64,000 nt of DNA from Fragilaria crotonensis (GCA_022925895.1 JAKSYS010000011.1:186001-250000); one strand, 5' to 3'. Positions 10,725 to 21,426 are shown, counted from the first letter of the stretch. A program made the numbers and translations. The notes: generated by a model not told the origin, from the letters alone.

Positions 10725-11715
10725 TTGGAAGTGCTGTCTAATGCGTGTATACGTGAACTCCTTGATAAAGTTGGGATAAGTTTGACCGGCTGCGCTGACA
10801 CTGTCAGAAGCTGCTTCAAGCGAAGGTTTAGGAGTGACTGTGTTTCCTTCACCAATCAGGGGTGGCATATTCTCAAGATCCCAATGTCCTTTGAAGAACC
10901 CAGATGGAGCAACTGGAAGATTTCAGATGTTATTGACTTGGTTTACCTTTACTTGTATTTGAATGTAAACAAACAGCTTGATCACAATGGAGCAAGCACG
11001 TATGCTGAAATTACACATGGTGGTGTCTCAAAAATCAATGATGTAATCAGAATGTGCTTCATGCCTTGCTTGACCCAGAGAGAGGCTGCAGCCTCTCAAG
11101 CCATTGATCTTGGAGGTGGTTTTCTAACCTGCTTGTCACACATTGCCCAGGTCATTCCCGGCGAATACGTTGGTATTGAGTATGATGAGAGGAGAAGTTT
11201 GCAGTTCACAAACAGCTATGGAGCCCTCCTCTCTCAGCATGCTGAAGGGCTTTGCAATACAAAGATTGCATACTTCAATATGGATATCCTTGATTTGCAT
11301 TCGTACGATTGCGACCTTGTCTACACTTTTGATGAAGCATTTAAGCCTGTGTTTGTTGCATCACCCCGGTGCAAGCAAATTCTTGATCATGTTTAAGGTT
11401 GCCAAACCCTCCGTTGGATACAACGCTTTGCAAACGGAACTGCGCGAGGCCGGTTTGAGGGAGGTTGGTAAAATTCACTTAAAGAAGAAAGGTGGGGAGA
11501 CAAGTAATGCCATGTTCTTTATCAAAGAGAAGCAAGCAAACCAAAAGGTTGGCAGCGTGCTCCGTTCACATTGTTGCCGATATGATCCGTCCAATAGGTT
11601 TTGGGAGAATTGTAAGGACTTTTGGGGCAACTCAGAGATTGCAAAGGAAGCTGTAGCACAACTCAAAGCCAACACAGAAAAAATAATCTTGGACGAGTTA
11701 CAGCAACAAAAACGG
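10725..11715 (+). pseudogene. Second DOT1-like methyltransferase domain, frame-broken
   Basis: The first frame (to 11396) contains TYAEITHGGVSKINDVI, then a SAM-binding loop AIDLGGGFLTCLSHIAQVIP, then YVGIEYDERRSLQF and YDCDLVYTFDEAF. These follow the order of the DOT1 fold, but the loop is less canonical than in the upstream gene. The sensible reading then moves to another frame at about 11390 (KVAKPSVGYNALQ...LREVGKI...), which stays open to about 11715 and meets a GTAACG donor. The change of frame is not explained by a normal-sized intron, so a frameshift is likely. No start ATG is present near the beginning (the frame opens at TTG), so it may once have been continuous with other exons of the cassette. 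Confidence 0.5.
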
Positions 11716-11780
11716 TAACGCATCTTGAAAAATATGCCTCATTCAAAGTTGGCATCTAACAGTGTATTCTATCATTCTAG

Positions 11781-12110
11781 GCACAACGCCAGGGCGCTAA
11801 TTGGCTCCGATTGTGGTGCGGCTTTTATGGAGGAATGCCCGCCAGGATGCAAGGCATGAATGGCGTTCATAGGTTTGTGAACCACAGCTGCAAAACAAAT
11901 GCTGGATTCATAAAGTGGATAAACCACAGGAAGTCACCCATGGTATCCATTGTTGCATTAAAGAAAATAGCCAGAGGGGCTGAAATTTATGCCAATTATG
12001 GTGAACATCATGACCTCTCCACAGGATGCAAAATATGCCGTTGCAACGCCCCAAGCTGCGTCACAAAAACAAAAAATGGAAACTCAAACCGTTGTAGATG
12101 TATTTACTGA
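11781..12110 (+). CDS. SET-domain fragment with post-SET cysteines
   Basis: A 65-bp intron-like segment (11716-11780, GTAACG...TTCTAG) separates this from the preceding frame. The protein shows VHRFVNHSCKTNAGFIKW, the RFxNHSC substrate/SAM motif. Then come VSIVALKKIARGAEIYANYG, matching the I..GEEL..DYG block, and CKICRCNAPSC, a post-SET-like zinc cluster. SET proteins methylate histone lysines. Only the C-terminal half of a SET domain is present, and the reading immediately upstream (SDCGAAFMEECPPGC) is in a different frame and closes at a TGA. It is therefore partial or damaged. It is the third methyltransferase-like block in one 3-kb stretch, all on the plus strand. Confidence 0.55.
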   Translation, partial: AQRQGANWLRLWCGFYGGMPARMQGMNGVHRFVNHSCKTNAGFIKWINHRKSPMVSIVALKKIARGAEIYANYGEHHDLSTGCKICRCNAPSCVTKTKNGNSNRCRCIY

Positions 12111-12176
12111 TGTATCCAAATTTCAGCTGGATCCGAGGAAGAAAGACACATTGTCTTCACTGCGCCTCAAATCAAT

Positions 12177-12533
12177 CAAATATTTTTTGAGAAGAATGTT
12201 TCTATGAGAAGACAATTGAGATCTGTGAGAACATTCGTTAAGGTTTGCTTTCTAGGAAATTTCATGGGGTGAATGCATTGATAAGCATGCCACATCTCCG
12301 CAAGAGCAATCCAATACATAAGTTGTGTGCACCAAGTACATGTATGCCAAGCATTACAATTTAGATCCCTTCCAAATTGCATCTTTTTCTTGTCAAAGGT
12401 TTTATTCGTTGTGATGCATTTATTTGTAATTAGATGAACCCTCATCTCAGGGCATGGTCCAATTAGTGGAACGTTCATCTCAGGGCATGGTCCAATTAGA
12501 GGAACACTTATCTCAGGGCATGGTCCGCTTTAC
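12177..12533 (+). repeat. Shared 3' tail, copy B, with three 33-bp terminal repeats
   Basis: Positions 12177-12456 match 2196-2476 closely. Copy B then adds tandem copies of a 33-base unit ending TCATCTCAGGGCATGGTCC at about 12428, 12461 and 12494. Copy A has a single unit. Homology starts abruptly after the SET fragment's stop. This marks a common 3' boundary for two otherwise different gene cassettes. Confidence 0.85.
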
Positions 12534-12689
12534 ATCTACCAGCTACTAGCTAGTACCAGTACATAGTACTGCCGAGCGATTTGAACGAAAGCGACTACTC
12601 GCTACTCGCTACTAGCATGCGAAACAAAATTGACATTTTCCTTCACCGAAGGGGCACTTGCTGCGGATGCATACGCACCGGAAAGTGTG

Positions 12690-14545
12690 TGTTATCGGTT
12701 ATAGGACGAAATCAATTTATCATCATCTGAGACTCTGCAACGTTGGTGCGGTTTGTTGCTTGTGACCTTGACTGAGAGCGGTGATGCAGTTGCCATTGCG
12801 CGACACCCAGACTTTCGTTTATTTACTGCCATGAATCCCGCTACAGATGCTGGGAAGAAGGATCATCCTGTTAGCATTCAATTCCGATTCACCGAAATCT
12901 ACGTCGACGAACTGAGTGATCCGAACGAATTAAGAACGGTCGCTGGACGATATCTTGTTGGTGTACTGTCCAAAGGAAATGTCGCTATCGAGCATTGTGA
13001 GACAGTCGAAAATACCTTGGATACCTCCTCATGACTCGCGATCTGGCAACACAGTACAACATCCAAGGTACACATTGAGAACGTTGTGCAGGGCGTTGAC
13101 AGCATCAAAAAACCTTGTTCACCAACAACGGCTGTCGCTTAAAAGGGGCATTGTCGAAGGTTTTGAATTGGCGTCCGAAGGTCCCTTTGAACCATATTTC
13201 CTGGAGACAGTGAGAGCACTTCTTCAAGTTCGATTGGGACATGACGTCTCGAAGGAAGAGGTGGATCGTCCAGGCACAAGGCCAGGAGGTCGAGGGTCAG
13301 AAAGCAACTTTGTTCTTATCAAACCGTGGATCTATCGACCTGCAGGATTGGTCAGACTCGGAGCATTCAGGTCGCGCCAAGTTCACTTTGACGAAGACGA
13401 CGCTCCTTAACTTGCGACGACTATCAAGGGCTGTACCAGCGGGCCCGTGGCCAGTCCTGTTGGAGGGTCCGACGTCGGCAGGAATGACAACTCTAGAGTT
13501 GAATATCTAGCTGCGAGATTTGGTCATAAAGTGGTACGCATCAACAACCCACGAGCACACCGATGTCCAAGAATACAAAGGATCGTATGCTTCTGATGAG
13601 AGTGGATCTATCTCCTTCACGGATGGAATATTAGTGCAAGCTCTCCGGAAAGGGCATTGGGTCATTCTTGACGAGCTTAATCTGGCCCCTAGCGAAGTGC
13701 TTGAGGCGCGGTTTTAGACGACAACAGAGAGTTGTACATTGCTGAAGTGAACGAAACTGTTACACCTCACCCGAGTTTTAGACTTCTTTGCAACTCAAAA
13801 TCCGAGTGGCGCTTATGGTTGGAGAAAAACTCTGTCTCGTGCTTTTCGGAACCATTTTGTTGAAATATGGGCGACATCCCAGTTGACGATATGGTTACTA
13901 TCCTTGAGAAGCGGTCTGGATGTCCTTCGACACACGCAAAGCTGCTAGTCAGTATAATGACATATTTGAGACAATGAAGGAGCAAAAACGGAGTTTTCCT
14001 CGGAAAAGATGGCCTCATCACACGGAGATATCTCCTTCGCTGGGCTGAACGACGGGCGTCGACGAACGTTGAACTTGCGGAAGAAGGTTTCATCATGTTG
14101 CTAGGGGAACGGCTGCGGAGCGATGTGGAGAGGGAAGCGGACCGTCCGTGAGGAGACCGAGAGATGCACTTGAATGTGTCAGTGTCGTGCAAAGATGTAT
14201 ACTAACGGAGAGAATGCATTGGCGATGCGTGATTTCCCGGAGGACATGCACCACCCAATCGACGGGTTGCGACATAAACAGAGTCACGCCAACAAGAACG
14301 ATCCTTCGTCTTCTCTCCTTGGTCCTTCGATGCATTAAGCACCATGAACCCGTCCTATTGGTTGGGGATACGGGATGTTTGAACACTACAGTTGTACAAC
14401 TTCTTGGCACAATTTTCCAGAGGGAGTTAAAAATCGTGAAGTGTCACTCGACCACGGAAACCTCCGATCTCATCGGAGGCTTCGACTGTCAACTTACTTG
14501 CGTGCATTTCTTATTAGGGACTGTGACCTGTAAGGTGGACTAGCT
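12690..14545 (+). pseudogene. MDN1: Midasin (MDN1/REA1) fragment, AAA2-AAA4 region
   Basis: Midasin is a giant dynein-like AAA+ ATPase that removes assembly factors from pre-60S ribosomes. Plus-strand pieces follow its order: HPDFRLFTAMNPATDAGKK and FRFTEIYVDEL; HPRYTLRTLCRAL; a Walker A block LLEGPTSAGMTTLE in which the expected Lys is Met; HEHTDVQEYKGSYASDESG; HWVILDELNLAPSEVLEA; a stretch after 13717 recalling LLDDNRELYIAEVNE and GGRKTLSRAFRNRF; and finally LLVGDTGCLNTT, a second Walker A lacking GKT. The pieces lie in several frames with stops between them. Only about 600 of some 5000 residues are represented. This is a decayed partial copy, and the functional gene must be elsewhere. Confidence 0.8.
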
Positions 14546-14569
14546 AGTACCGCGTTTTATATTCTATTT

Positions 14570-15100
14570 CTATCGAGGTCTCGTTACCACAATCGTCGCT
14601 TCCCCGAACAAGGATGGAACCTGTGAGAAGGAATCAATAATCGCGATTCCCGCCAGGCAAAAGAACATGGCGACGATAAGATAGCGCACTCCCACCAACA
14701 AATACGGAGCTTCCCCTTGTGCAGGTCGTGACATGACGAATGCACTCAGTGACTGGAATTGTTTCGAAAGCCAAGTAGTGGTTGCCTCGACGACGGCAGT
14801 CATGGACGACTTGTTGTTACCCGCAGCAGCATTCTTGTTACCACGACCCACTGCTTTCGGATCCACTTTTGGTTTTCGAGACCCTCCCTTTTCCTTTGCA
14901 ACGGTTTTGGTATCCTTTTTCTTGTCAGGCCTAATCTTCACAGTCTTGTCGTTCTTTTTGGCATTATCCTTACCACGTTTCCCTTGTTGTTTCGTGTTTG
15001 GAGCGACAACAGCACCGCTTCGACTGAGAAACGCGTCAGTCTTGTCAATGCTTCCCAAGAAGCATAGGATCAGAATCCCAGTACGCAAAACAAGATGCAT
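14570..15100 (-). CDS. Small signal-peptide protein with one C-terminal membrane helix
   Basis: The 176-residue frame starts at an ATG with MHLVLRTGILILCFLGS, a typical signal peptide. KTDAFLSRSG follows; a Phe right after the likely cleavage site resembles the ASAFAP motif that sends diatom proteins into the plastid, though ER or secretory fate is possible. A strongly basic Lys-rich middle (about residues 37-90) could bind nucleic acid or serve as transit sequence. One hydrophobic helix (YLLVGVRYLIVAMFFCLAGIAII) lies near the C-terminus, followed by SQVPSLFGEAT. No family is recognised. A truncated copy of its C-terminal half lies at 3855-4133 in the same orientation. Confidence 0.6.
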   Translation of the reverse strand: MHLVLRTGILILCFLGSIDKTDAFLSRSGAVVAPNTKQQGKRGKDNAKKNDKTVKIRPDKKKDTKTVAKEKGGSRKPKVDPKAVGRGNKNAAAGNNKSSMTAVVEATTTWLSKQFQSLSAFVMSRPAQGEAPYLLVGVRYLIVAMFFCLAGIAIIDSFSQVPSLFGEATIVVTRPR

Positions 15101-15699
15101 GACGGAAGCTTTACAGTTTTCGTGTCAGTTGTGTTGCGCGCGCGACGTATATTTTGTTTACAGGGAGAGTATTCCAGAATCTTGCCCTTGCTATGGTGTA
15201 TATCCAGCTGCAGACGGTCGGACTCTCAAGACAATCGAATTGTCAATGGCGGATGGCGAATGGCGGATAACAAACAAACGATGTGGTGCGATTCAAATAA
15301 ATGACAAAACGAATTGAATATAACATGCTGTGAACAAATTGCCTCAACGCAAGATCGCGTTGAAACAGTGTTCAATGAGGATCTCAAATCCGATACATAC
15401 GTGACACTACCTGTCCATGAACTATTGTCTGTAGCAGTGTCTTGTAGAAAGAATACTAAAGATGTATGAGACTGGTGGATACGCCACCAAATCACTAATT
15501 AGTACTGTAGTACTGAGTACTCGCGAGTACTGTGCACTGTGCACAGCGCTCAACATGTTTACTCGCATCTCGGTGCACTTGTCAAGTCTCCCCTAACCGA
15601 AGAAGGCTGTAGTATGATAGAACCAGACCATCCCAAACACCCAAACCACATCATGTCGACCCATTTTCATATATCCACTACAGTACTACCGGTAGCTAG
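15101..15699. other. Gene-free stretch with AGTACT palindromes
   Basis: No credible gene is seen. Positions 15516-15531 form the perfect palindrome AGTACTCGCGAGTACT, in a cluster of AGTACT and GTGCAC words. The stretch separates the small membrane protein gene from the 3' end of DVR. Confidence 0.5.
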
Positions 15700-17229
15700 C
15701 TAGTGGAGACTATGTCCCGATAGGGATGCGAGGATCAGAGAAAAATCAAAACTTCCAGTCACAACCTTTTGTGGCGAGTAGGAAAGTGTCAACAGTATGA
15801 CTGGAGCAACCAACATGGCCATCCGTATGGACTCGAGGGCTTGCGCAATCCCTGCCGTTGCCCGGACCGGTGTAAAGGGATCTTGTCCCTGTGCAGCAAT
15901 TTTGGTAAAATGATCTCGAGTTGTAATGCTTCCATACTTTTCAGTCTCGTCCGTGGTTAGCATGTCTTCCACAGCATAATACTTTCCGATCCGTGCCGTC
16001 TCGGCAGCATCCTCCAATGCAGGTGATTGTGTCAGATCGGCGAGAAACTCCAGTCCGCGAATGACGTAATCAAAAATCCATGTTGGCGCATAGACGAACT
16101 TTGGCTCCATTCCAAGGGCCTGGAACATCATCTGGATCGATAATGATGGTACACGGCGTAACAAGTGAGCACTCCAGTATCATGTAATCATCATGCATGT
16201 TCACGGGCAACTGTCAAGCATTACAGTAAACACACACGCGAAGGTCAACACACTCACCTCGCCGAGCATTTGATTCGTTAGTGGTTGATCGGGACCACCC
16301 ACATTTAAAATTCGTTGGCATTTGGATTCATCCACCAAACAGTCCAACATGAACTCGGCAAGTTCTGATTCGGCAATTGGGTTGCATCGTGTCACAGCTC
16401 CATCCCCAAACAGTACATATGGAGATCCTGCCCTGATGGCATCGAGTTGACCAGATATCGACTTGAAATAGGCTGTTGGTCGGACCACACTCCATGTCAT
16501 GATGGATTGGTTGGCCAATTGCGCTTCCAACTGTAGCTTGGCTTGCTGCAGTTGTAGGAGAGGGTTGCGACAGCAAAATGCCGACAGCAAGACGAAATGT
16601 CGCGCATGGGCAGATTGACCGGCGTGTAGACAGTTGAGTGTTGCTTGATAATCAATAGCATATACGTCCTTCTTTGTACCAGAAGGTGATGCCAAACACG
16701 ATATAATAGCATCGACGGATGACACTTGAAGCGATGAAAGGACAGTTTTGATTTCATCAAGATCTTGAACGTTGCATTCTTGAATCATGGCACCATCAAA
16801 TGGTGAGTTGCCGTACAGTAGTCGCGCCCGATCGTCACATGTCAACCATGTTTCGTTTCGAACCAGGGCAACAGTGTTGTAACCGCGTTTGACGGATTCC
16901 TGTACAACTGCACGTCCAATGTAACCAGTAGCTCCTGCAATGACAACTGTCTTGTTCTTGTTCGAATTCATGTCATTATTGTGGTCGTTATTGTTGCTGT
17001 CAATGTTTGCAGCATTTGCCGATGTCTTGAAACGTGTAGTCACCGGAGGCGACAGAGTTCGCCTCCAAAATGCCGTCGTTGTTGTAGTTGTTGTTTGTAA
17101 TGATGTGCGAATAGACAATCCATGGATGGTCCATGCTGGTAGGAAGCCATGGACTACAACAACGTTGAAAGCACCAATAGCGAACAAAATCAGTTTCAAG
17201 TACCGGTAGGAGATGAGCTGGTTCACCAT
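15700..17229 (-). CDS. DVR: Plastid divinyl chlorophyllide a 8-vinyl reductase (DVR)
   Basis: The enzyme reduces the 8-vinyl group of divinyl (proto)chlorophyllide with NADPH, a step of chlorophyll synthesis in the plastid. Exon 1 is 17229-16258 and exon 2 is 16131-15700. The 126-bp intron (GTGAGTG...GATCCAG) joins ...NQMLGE to MMFQALGMEPK in phase 0, giving 467 residues. The protein starts with a hydrophobic signal segment ending VVVHGFLPAW, an ASAFAP-like bipartite plastid presequence, then a Thr/Asn-rich linker. The NmrA-like Rossmann domain begins VVIAGATGYIGRAVVQ (GxxGxxG). Family signatures include TWSVVRPTAYFKSISGQ, YVLFGDGAVTRCNPI, ILNVGGPDQPLTNQM and TDETEKYGSITTRDHF. A hydrophobic stretch (AMLVAPVILLTLSYS) lies near the end, as in plant DVR. 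The gene is complete and diverges from the glycosyltransferase gene at 18294. Confidence 0.92.
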
Positions 17230-18293
17230 CCTTTTCGTTGTATTATTTCAAATCAGTGCGCGGGCGCTCCTCAACCTTGAATCGTTGCGTATGCATAGAT
17301 CCTTCCCGAGTGAGACGAGTCCAGCAAATCTCACAAAGATGACGTCGGTGCCGATAGTGGGCGAGGAGATGTAGTGTGGATAGTGGTATAGTGGATAGTG
17401 AGTGTAGGAGCAGTGTCCAGTTTGCAGTATGAAGTGTGAACGTGAGTTGAATGGATCCTGCATTCAAGTTCTGAATTGCGGCGCAGCATCCTTTGATGTG
17501 TTGTCGTGCGTACTCTAGAGTCTCTGTAGCAGTGAAGTATGACAGTCCGTTTTCTGGAGCATGAATATCGAACTGGTCATCTCATACAAGTACTCCAGTG
17601 CTGTACGATTACTCGGGAAAATGGAGCATTGCGAGAACTGTCGTTGGTTTCGATTTCTATTTTTATGCATCAGTACTCAGTACTAGTACTATTGTCATAC
17701 GTAGCACTAGAGTACCTACCTGGTACAAAACGTCGAACGGTATTCCCTCATTTGAGAGGAAGACACACGCATTGGCACCTGAACGCTTTTATCCAATCAC
17801 ATCGTGAGTGAAGTTCTATTCGTGCAGAACGCATTTTTACTGTAGCTTCTACCAGTACTCGTACCGGTTGGGAGTGTGAACGGTACTGGAGTACTGTACT
17901 GGATGAGTTCTTAGTGTAGTGTACTCGTGACTGTGCAGTACTTCTACCTGCGTTACCACTGTACGGTTGAGCATACGAGTGCCCACTGGCAAGAAGACTG
18001 GTCAGTGGCTAGTGGCTACGCATCGGCACTGTACTGTACATGGTACTGCGGTACTACGAGGAGAATGACCATATGTGTACATGTAGCAACTCTCAAAAAG
18101 GGAGGGTGTTACCATTTATCAAACTCTTCCTGTCTTTGGTTGCTGCAGTGTGAATCATCATCGTCCTTATCTTATTTGAGTGCAACTAAACTGATAGTCT
18201 ATCTCTGTACTTGACTGGAACAGACAAACCAAACAGCATCAGTTCTGCGTTCTACATTTTACGCATTGAGAGCCACAACGACGTATCACAAGC
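17230..18293. promoter_or_regulatory. Divergent intergenic region between DVR and the glycosyltransferase gene
   Basis: About 1.06 kb separates the two start codons, so both promoters must lie here. The sequence is dense in GTAC, AGTACT and ACTAGT words (for example at 17670-17720 and 17850-18060). No TATA box or other named element can be assigned with confidence. Confidence 0.4.
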
Positions 18294-21200
18294 ATGACGA
18301 TTCCAGTTCCGTCGACTCCAACTCAGTCTCCGCATCATCAGACTCAGAATCAGAATCTACGCAGGAGACCTCATGCACCTCACAATACTAGTGGAAGAAG
18401 CAGCGCAGTCATTGGTGATGGCAGTGGAAGTAAGACTCGAATCCTTTTGGCACTTGCCATTGCATGTTTATGGCCCGTTGTCTTTATTGTTCTGAGTGTC
18501 ATTTTTGCCGATGCAACTGCGAGCGGCACAAACAATAATGCCGCAGCTGCGGCGGGACAATCGGATTCGACCAACCAAGAAATCATGAATCCAGGTCTTT
18601 CCTTTCGCAAGTATTTGGATCGAGTCGATATCATGGGATACGGTCCCACCCACCCTCGTGTTGCTGTCGTGATTGTTGGTTCTGTAGTATCAGCAACTAC
18701 AAATGGTCAACAGCAAAATGTGTCGTCGAACATTATTTCGACAGTAGAATCGGTCTTTAGGTACGTTCCGCAAACGCAAAGCAGTACTCGCGTCGAAAGT
18801 ACATCATATTTGATTCCTGGTGCAACATGGCAGAACTGCTGGTTCAAGCCGTAGCAAACAGACGTGCCGAAACGACTCGTGCTCACTGACATTTTCCCTT
18901 CTCACCATAACTACCATTGCAGTAACACGGATTTAAATCGTCTCTTTGTCGTTTGTGTGGCCGTGGATGGTGCTGCGTCGGATTCCAAATTAGTCAAACG
19001 ATTAAGTGCCATTGATCAAGGGGCTGGTCCTCATTGGCATGGATTACGACCCGACATTCACACATCATCTGGTGGAGCAAAATCTAACAAGGACAACAGC
19101 AACCTCCATGAGGAAGAACCCCATGGCAAAAAGATTCATGTTTTGTTTTCCAAAGTCAAGCAGGGCACAGCGGCATCTCGATCGGATGCCGTCGATTTTA
19201 TTTCCCTGCTATCCAAAAAACACGAGCGAGCTGGAATTAAAAGTCCAGAGGAAGATTTGATCCTTTTAATCATGCAAGCCGGTGCGGAACTCACATCTCG
19301 CAAATGGCTCTCACCGATAACATCGGCGTTGATTGTCCCACCACCGCTCATGGGGGATTACGACCCACAAGTCGCACTCAAAATCGCCAATGCTGTCTCA
19401 TTCGGGGTCGAACAAGTCGGAGAAAACAAGGCTGTGGCATTCGACTACTCGCTCAAACCAACATGGGTGACTCCTAGCGCGAAAGATATGGCGTTGTCAA
19501 ATGGAGATTCGTATCCGACCCCAGCTTTGGCTGGGCTTGCTACCGCCATGCGCCTTGCCACCTTTCAGCAGTTACCCGCGCAGGATCTCAGTCTCACGGA
19601 CGATTGGGCAGCGAATTTAGATCTCGCCCTCAACCTTTGGCTCTGTGCCGATGGAATCGATGTTCTCAAGGACGTGACTGTCAAGTCGCCGTCATCAACT
19701 GCAGGTAGTGACTTTTTTGCTTCCACCGGGATGACCACGTTGGAACCGAAGGATGCTGCACGGTTTGCTGCTGCCTGGATGGATCTCAAATACGCAACTC
19801 GTGTCTTTAATGCAATCAAGACGACTCATCCCCAGTTGACGCAGTTGGAGTGGGACACTATGCTTGCACAGGCGAAAGGACGACCTGACTTTCCCGCTGG
19901 ATTGCAAAACAAATGTCGATCATTCGCCTGGTATGCCGCAGAAGTGCACACGGAGCTGAATATGGACGATGAGGTTGCTAATCCAAAGGGACTGCCGTCT
20001 AGTGCAATTTCACCCGAAAGGAAGGCGGAGGAAGCAAAGCAGAAAGTTGAGGTCCACCTGCCGGATGCACCTTTGCAAATTCCAAAGGTCGAGGAAGAAG
20101 GACAGGACAAGCTTCCTCCACCTCCTGGCCAAGGCAAGAAAGAGCCAGATCCGAAAGACGTTGGAAAGGAGGGCAAGAAACCCTCCAAGCCACTTGATCC
20201 AGCAAGACTGGCGATCATTCAGAAGGCTCACCCAGTTGACACCACCTTTGTTGACGTTTCCTTGGGACATGCTAATTTTCCTCACAAGGGTGCGAGGGAT
20301 GAACATGGCAATTGGGGATACGTTCATGATGAGACGGCGCTTCGGAGGAATCCTCCAAAATTTGAGTATCCAGGTCTCAAGGACGCATGTGACAAGCAAG
20401 ATGACACGTACAAGATGCTCACGGAACAAGTCTTCGTTGATTTTAAAGCAAACGACGAGGCAGAGAAAAGTGGTAAAGCGCGTGCCAAGATCTTTTGCTT
20501 GGTTTACACCATCGACAGCGGTCATGACCGTATTCCTTTCATTCGCGAGACATGGGGGTACGTATTTTATTGGTATGTTTGCCTTTTCCTCCTTAGCGTT
20601 GTCGTCTAATGAATGTCCCTTGCAGTCCAAAGTGCGATGGCTTCATGGCTGCGTCGAACAAGACCGATGCGTCCATTGGTGCAGTCGATATTCCCCACGA
20701 AGGTTTAGAAGAATATGACAATATCTGGCAGAAAGTGCGAAGCATGTGGAGTTACGTATACGACAACTACTATGAAAAATACGACTGGTTTCACATCGGC
20801 GGTGATGATCTTTATCTCATTATTGAGAACCTAAGGTTGTACCTGGAAAGTGAAGAGATTCTGACCGCACAAAATGGTGGCATATACCTTCCATCTGGAG
20901 ACGAGAAAACACAGACGCCTTTGTTCTTGGGCCGAAGGTTTAAATACTTGGGAGATCCGAACGACATTTTCAATTCTGGAGGATCAGGGTACACTATGAA
21001 TAAGGCAGCGCTGAAGCTGCTCGTGGTTGATGGCTTTCCCAATTATTTCCCGCATTTGAAAACATTCTCTGAGGACACCATGGTCGCACGAATCTTAAGG
21101 AAGATGGGTGTTTATCCTTATGACACAAAGGACGAAGAAGGAGGTGAACGTTACAATCCATTTGAGGTAAGAATGTACGATTCTTGGCTTGTCGACATTA

Positions 21201-21426
21201 TTGAATTATTTCTGATGTTCGTCAATCCCTCGCGTTCAAACAGCCTGGTCACCACTGGAGGTACCGACCACCGGCAGATATCAGCAAAGACTGGTACGCC
21301 AAGTATTCAATCGATGTCAAATGGGGCAAAGAACACTGTGCGAAACGAAGTGTGGCCTTCCACTATATCAAGAAAGAGGCGCACAAACGACTCTTTGCTC
21401 TGCTGTATCACCTGTGCCCTAAGTAA
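18294..21426 (+). CDS. Golgi glycosyltransferase fusing a GalNAc-transferase-like (GT27) domain to core-1 beta-1,3-galactosyltransferase (GT31)
   Basis: Four exons (18294-18760, 18923-20557, 20626-21166, 21244-21426) with GT-AG introns of 162, 68 and 77 bp give about 941 residues. After a polar tail lies one signal-anchor helix (ILLALAIACLWPVVFIVLSV), so it is a type II Golgi protein. Residues about 115-500 follow polypeptide GalNAc-transferase order: TVESVFRSNTDLNRLFVVC; a block where DxH is expected, which reads IMQAGAEL; YPTPALAGLATAMR; DDWAANLDLALNLWLCADG; WMDLKYATRVF; and NKCRSFAWYAAEVHTEL. A Pro/Lys linker (about 515-585) leads to a C1GALT1-like GT31 domain: CLVYTIDSGHDRIPFIRETW, MWSYVYDNYYEKYDWF, GGDDLYLIIENLRLYL (the DD metal motif) and, in the last exon, DWYAKYSIDVKWG. 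C1GALT1 adds Gal to GalNAc-Ser/Thr. The GT27 part appears to lack its metal-binding DxH, so it may act as a binding rather than catalytic domain. Confidence 0.85.

Noticed and set aside
11391-11420. A 29-bp intron (GTGCAAG...TTTAAG) to explain the phase change in the second DOT1-like block
   Set aside because: It is far shorter than the 64-162 bp introns inferred elsewhere in the window; a frameshift is simpler.
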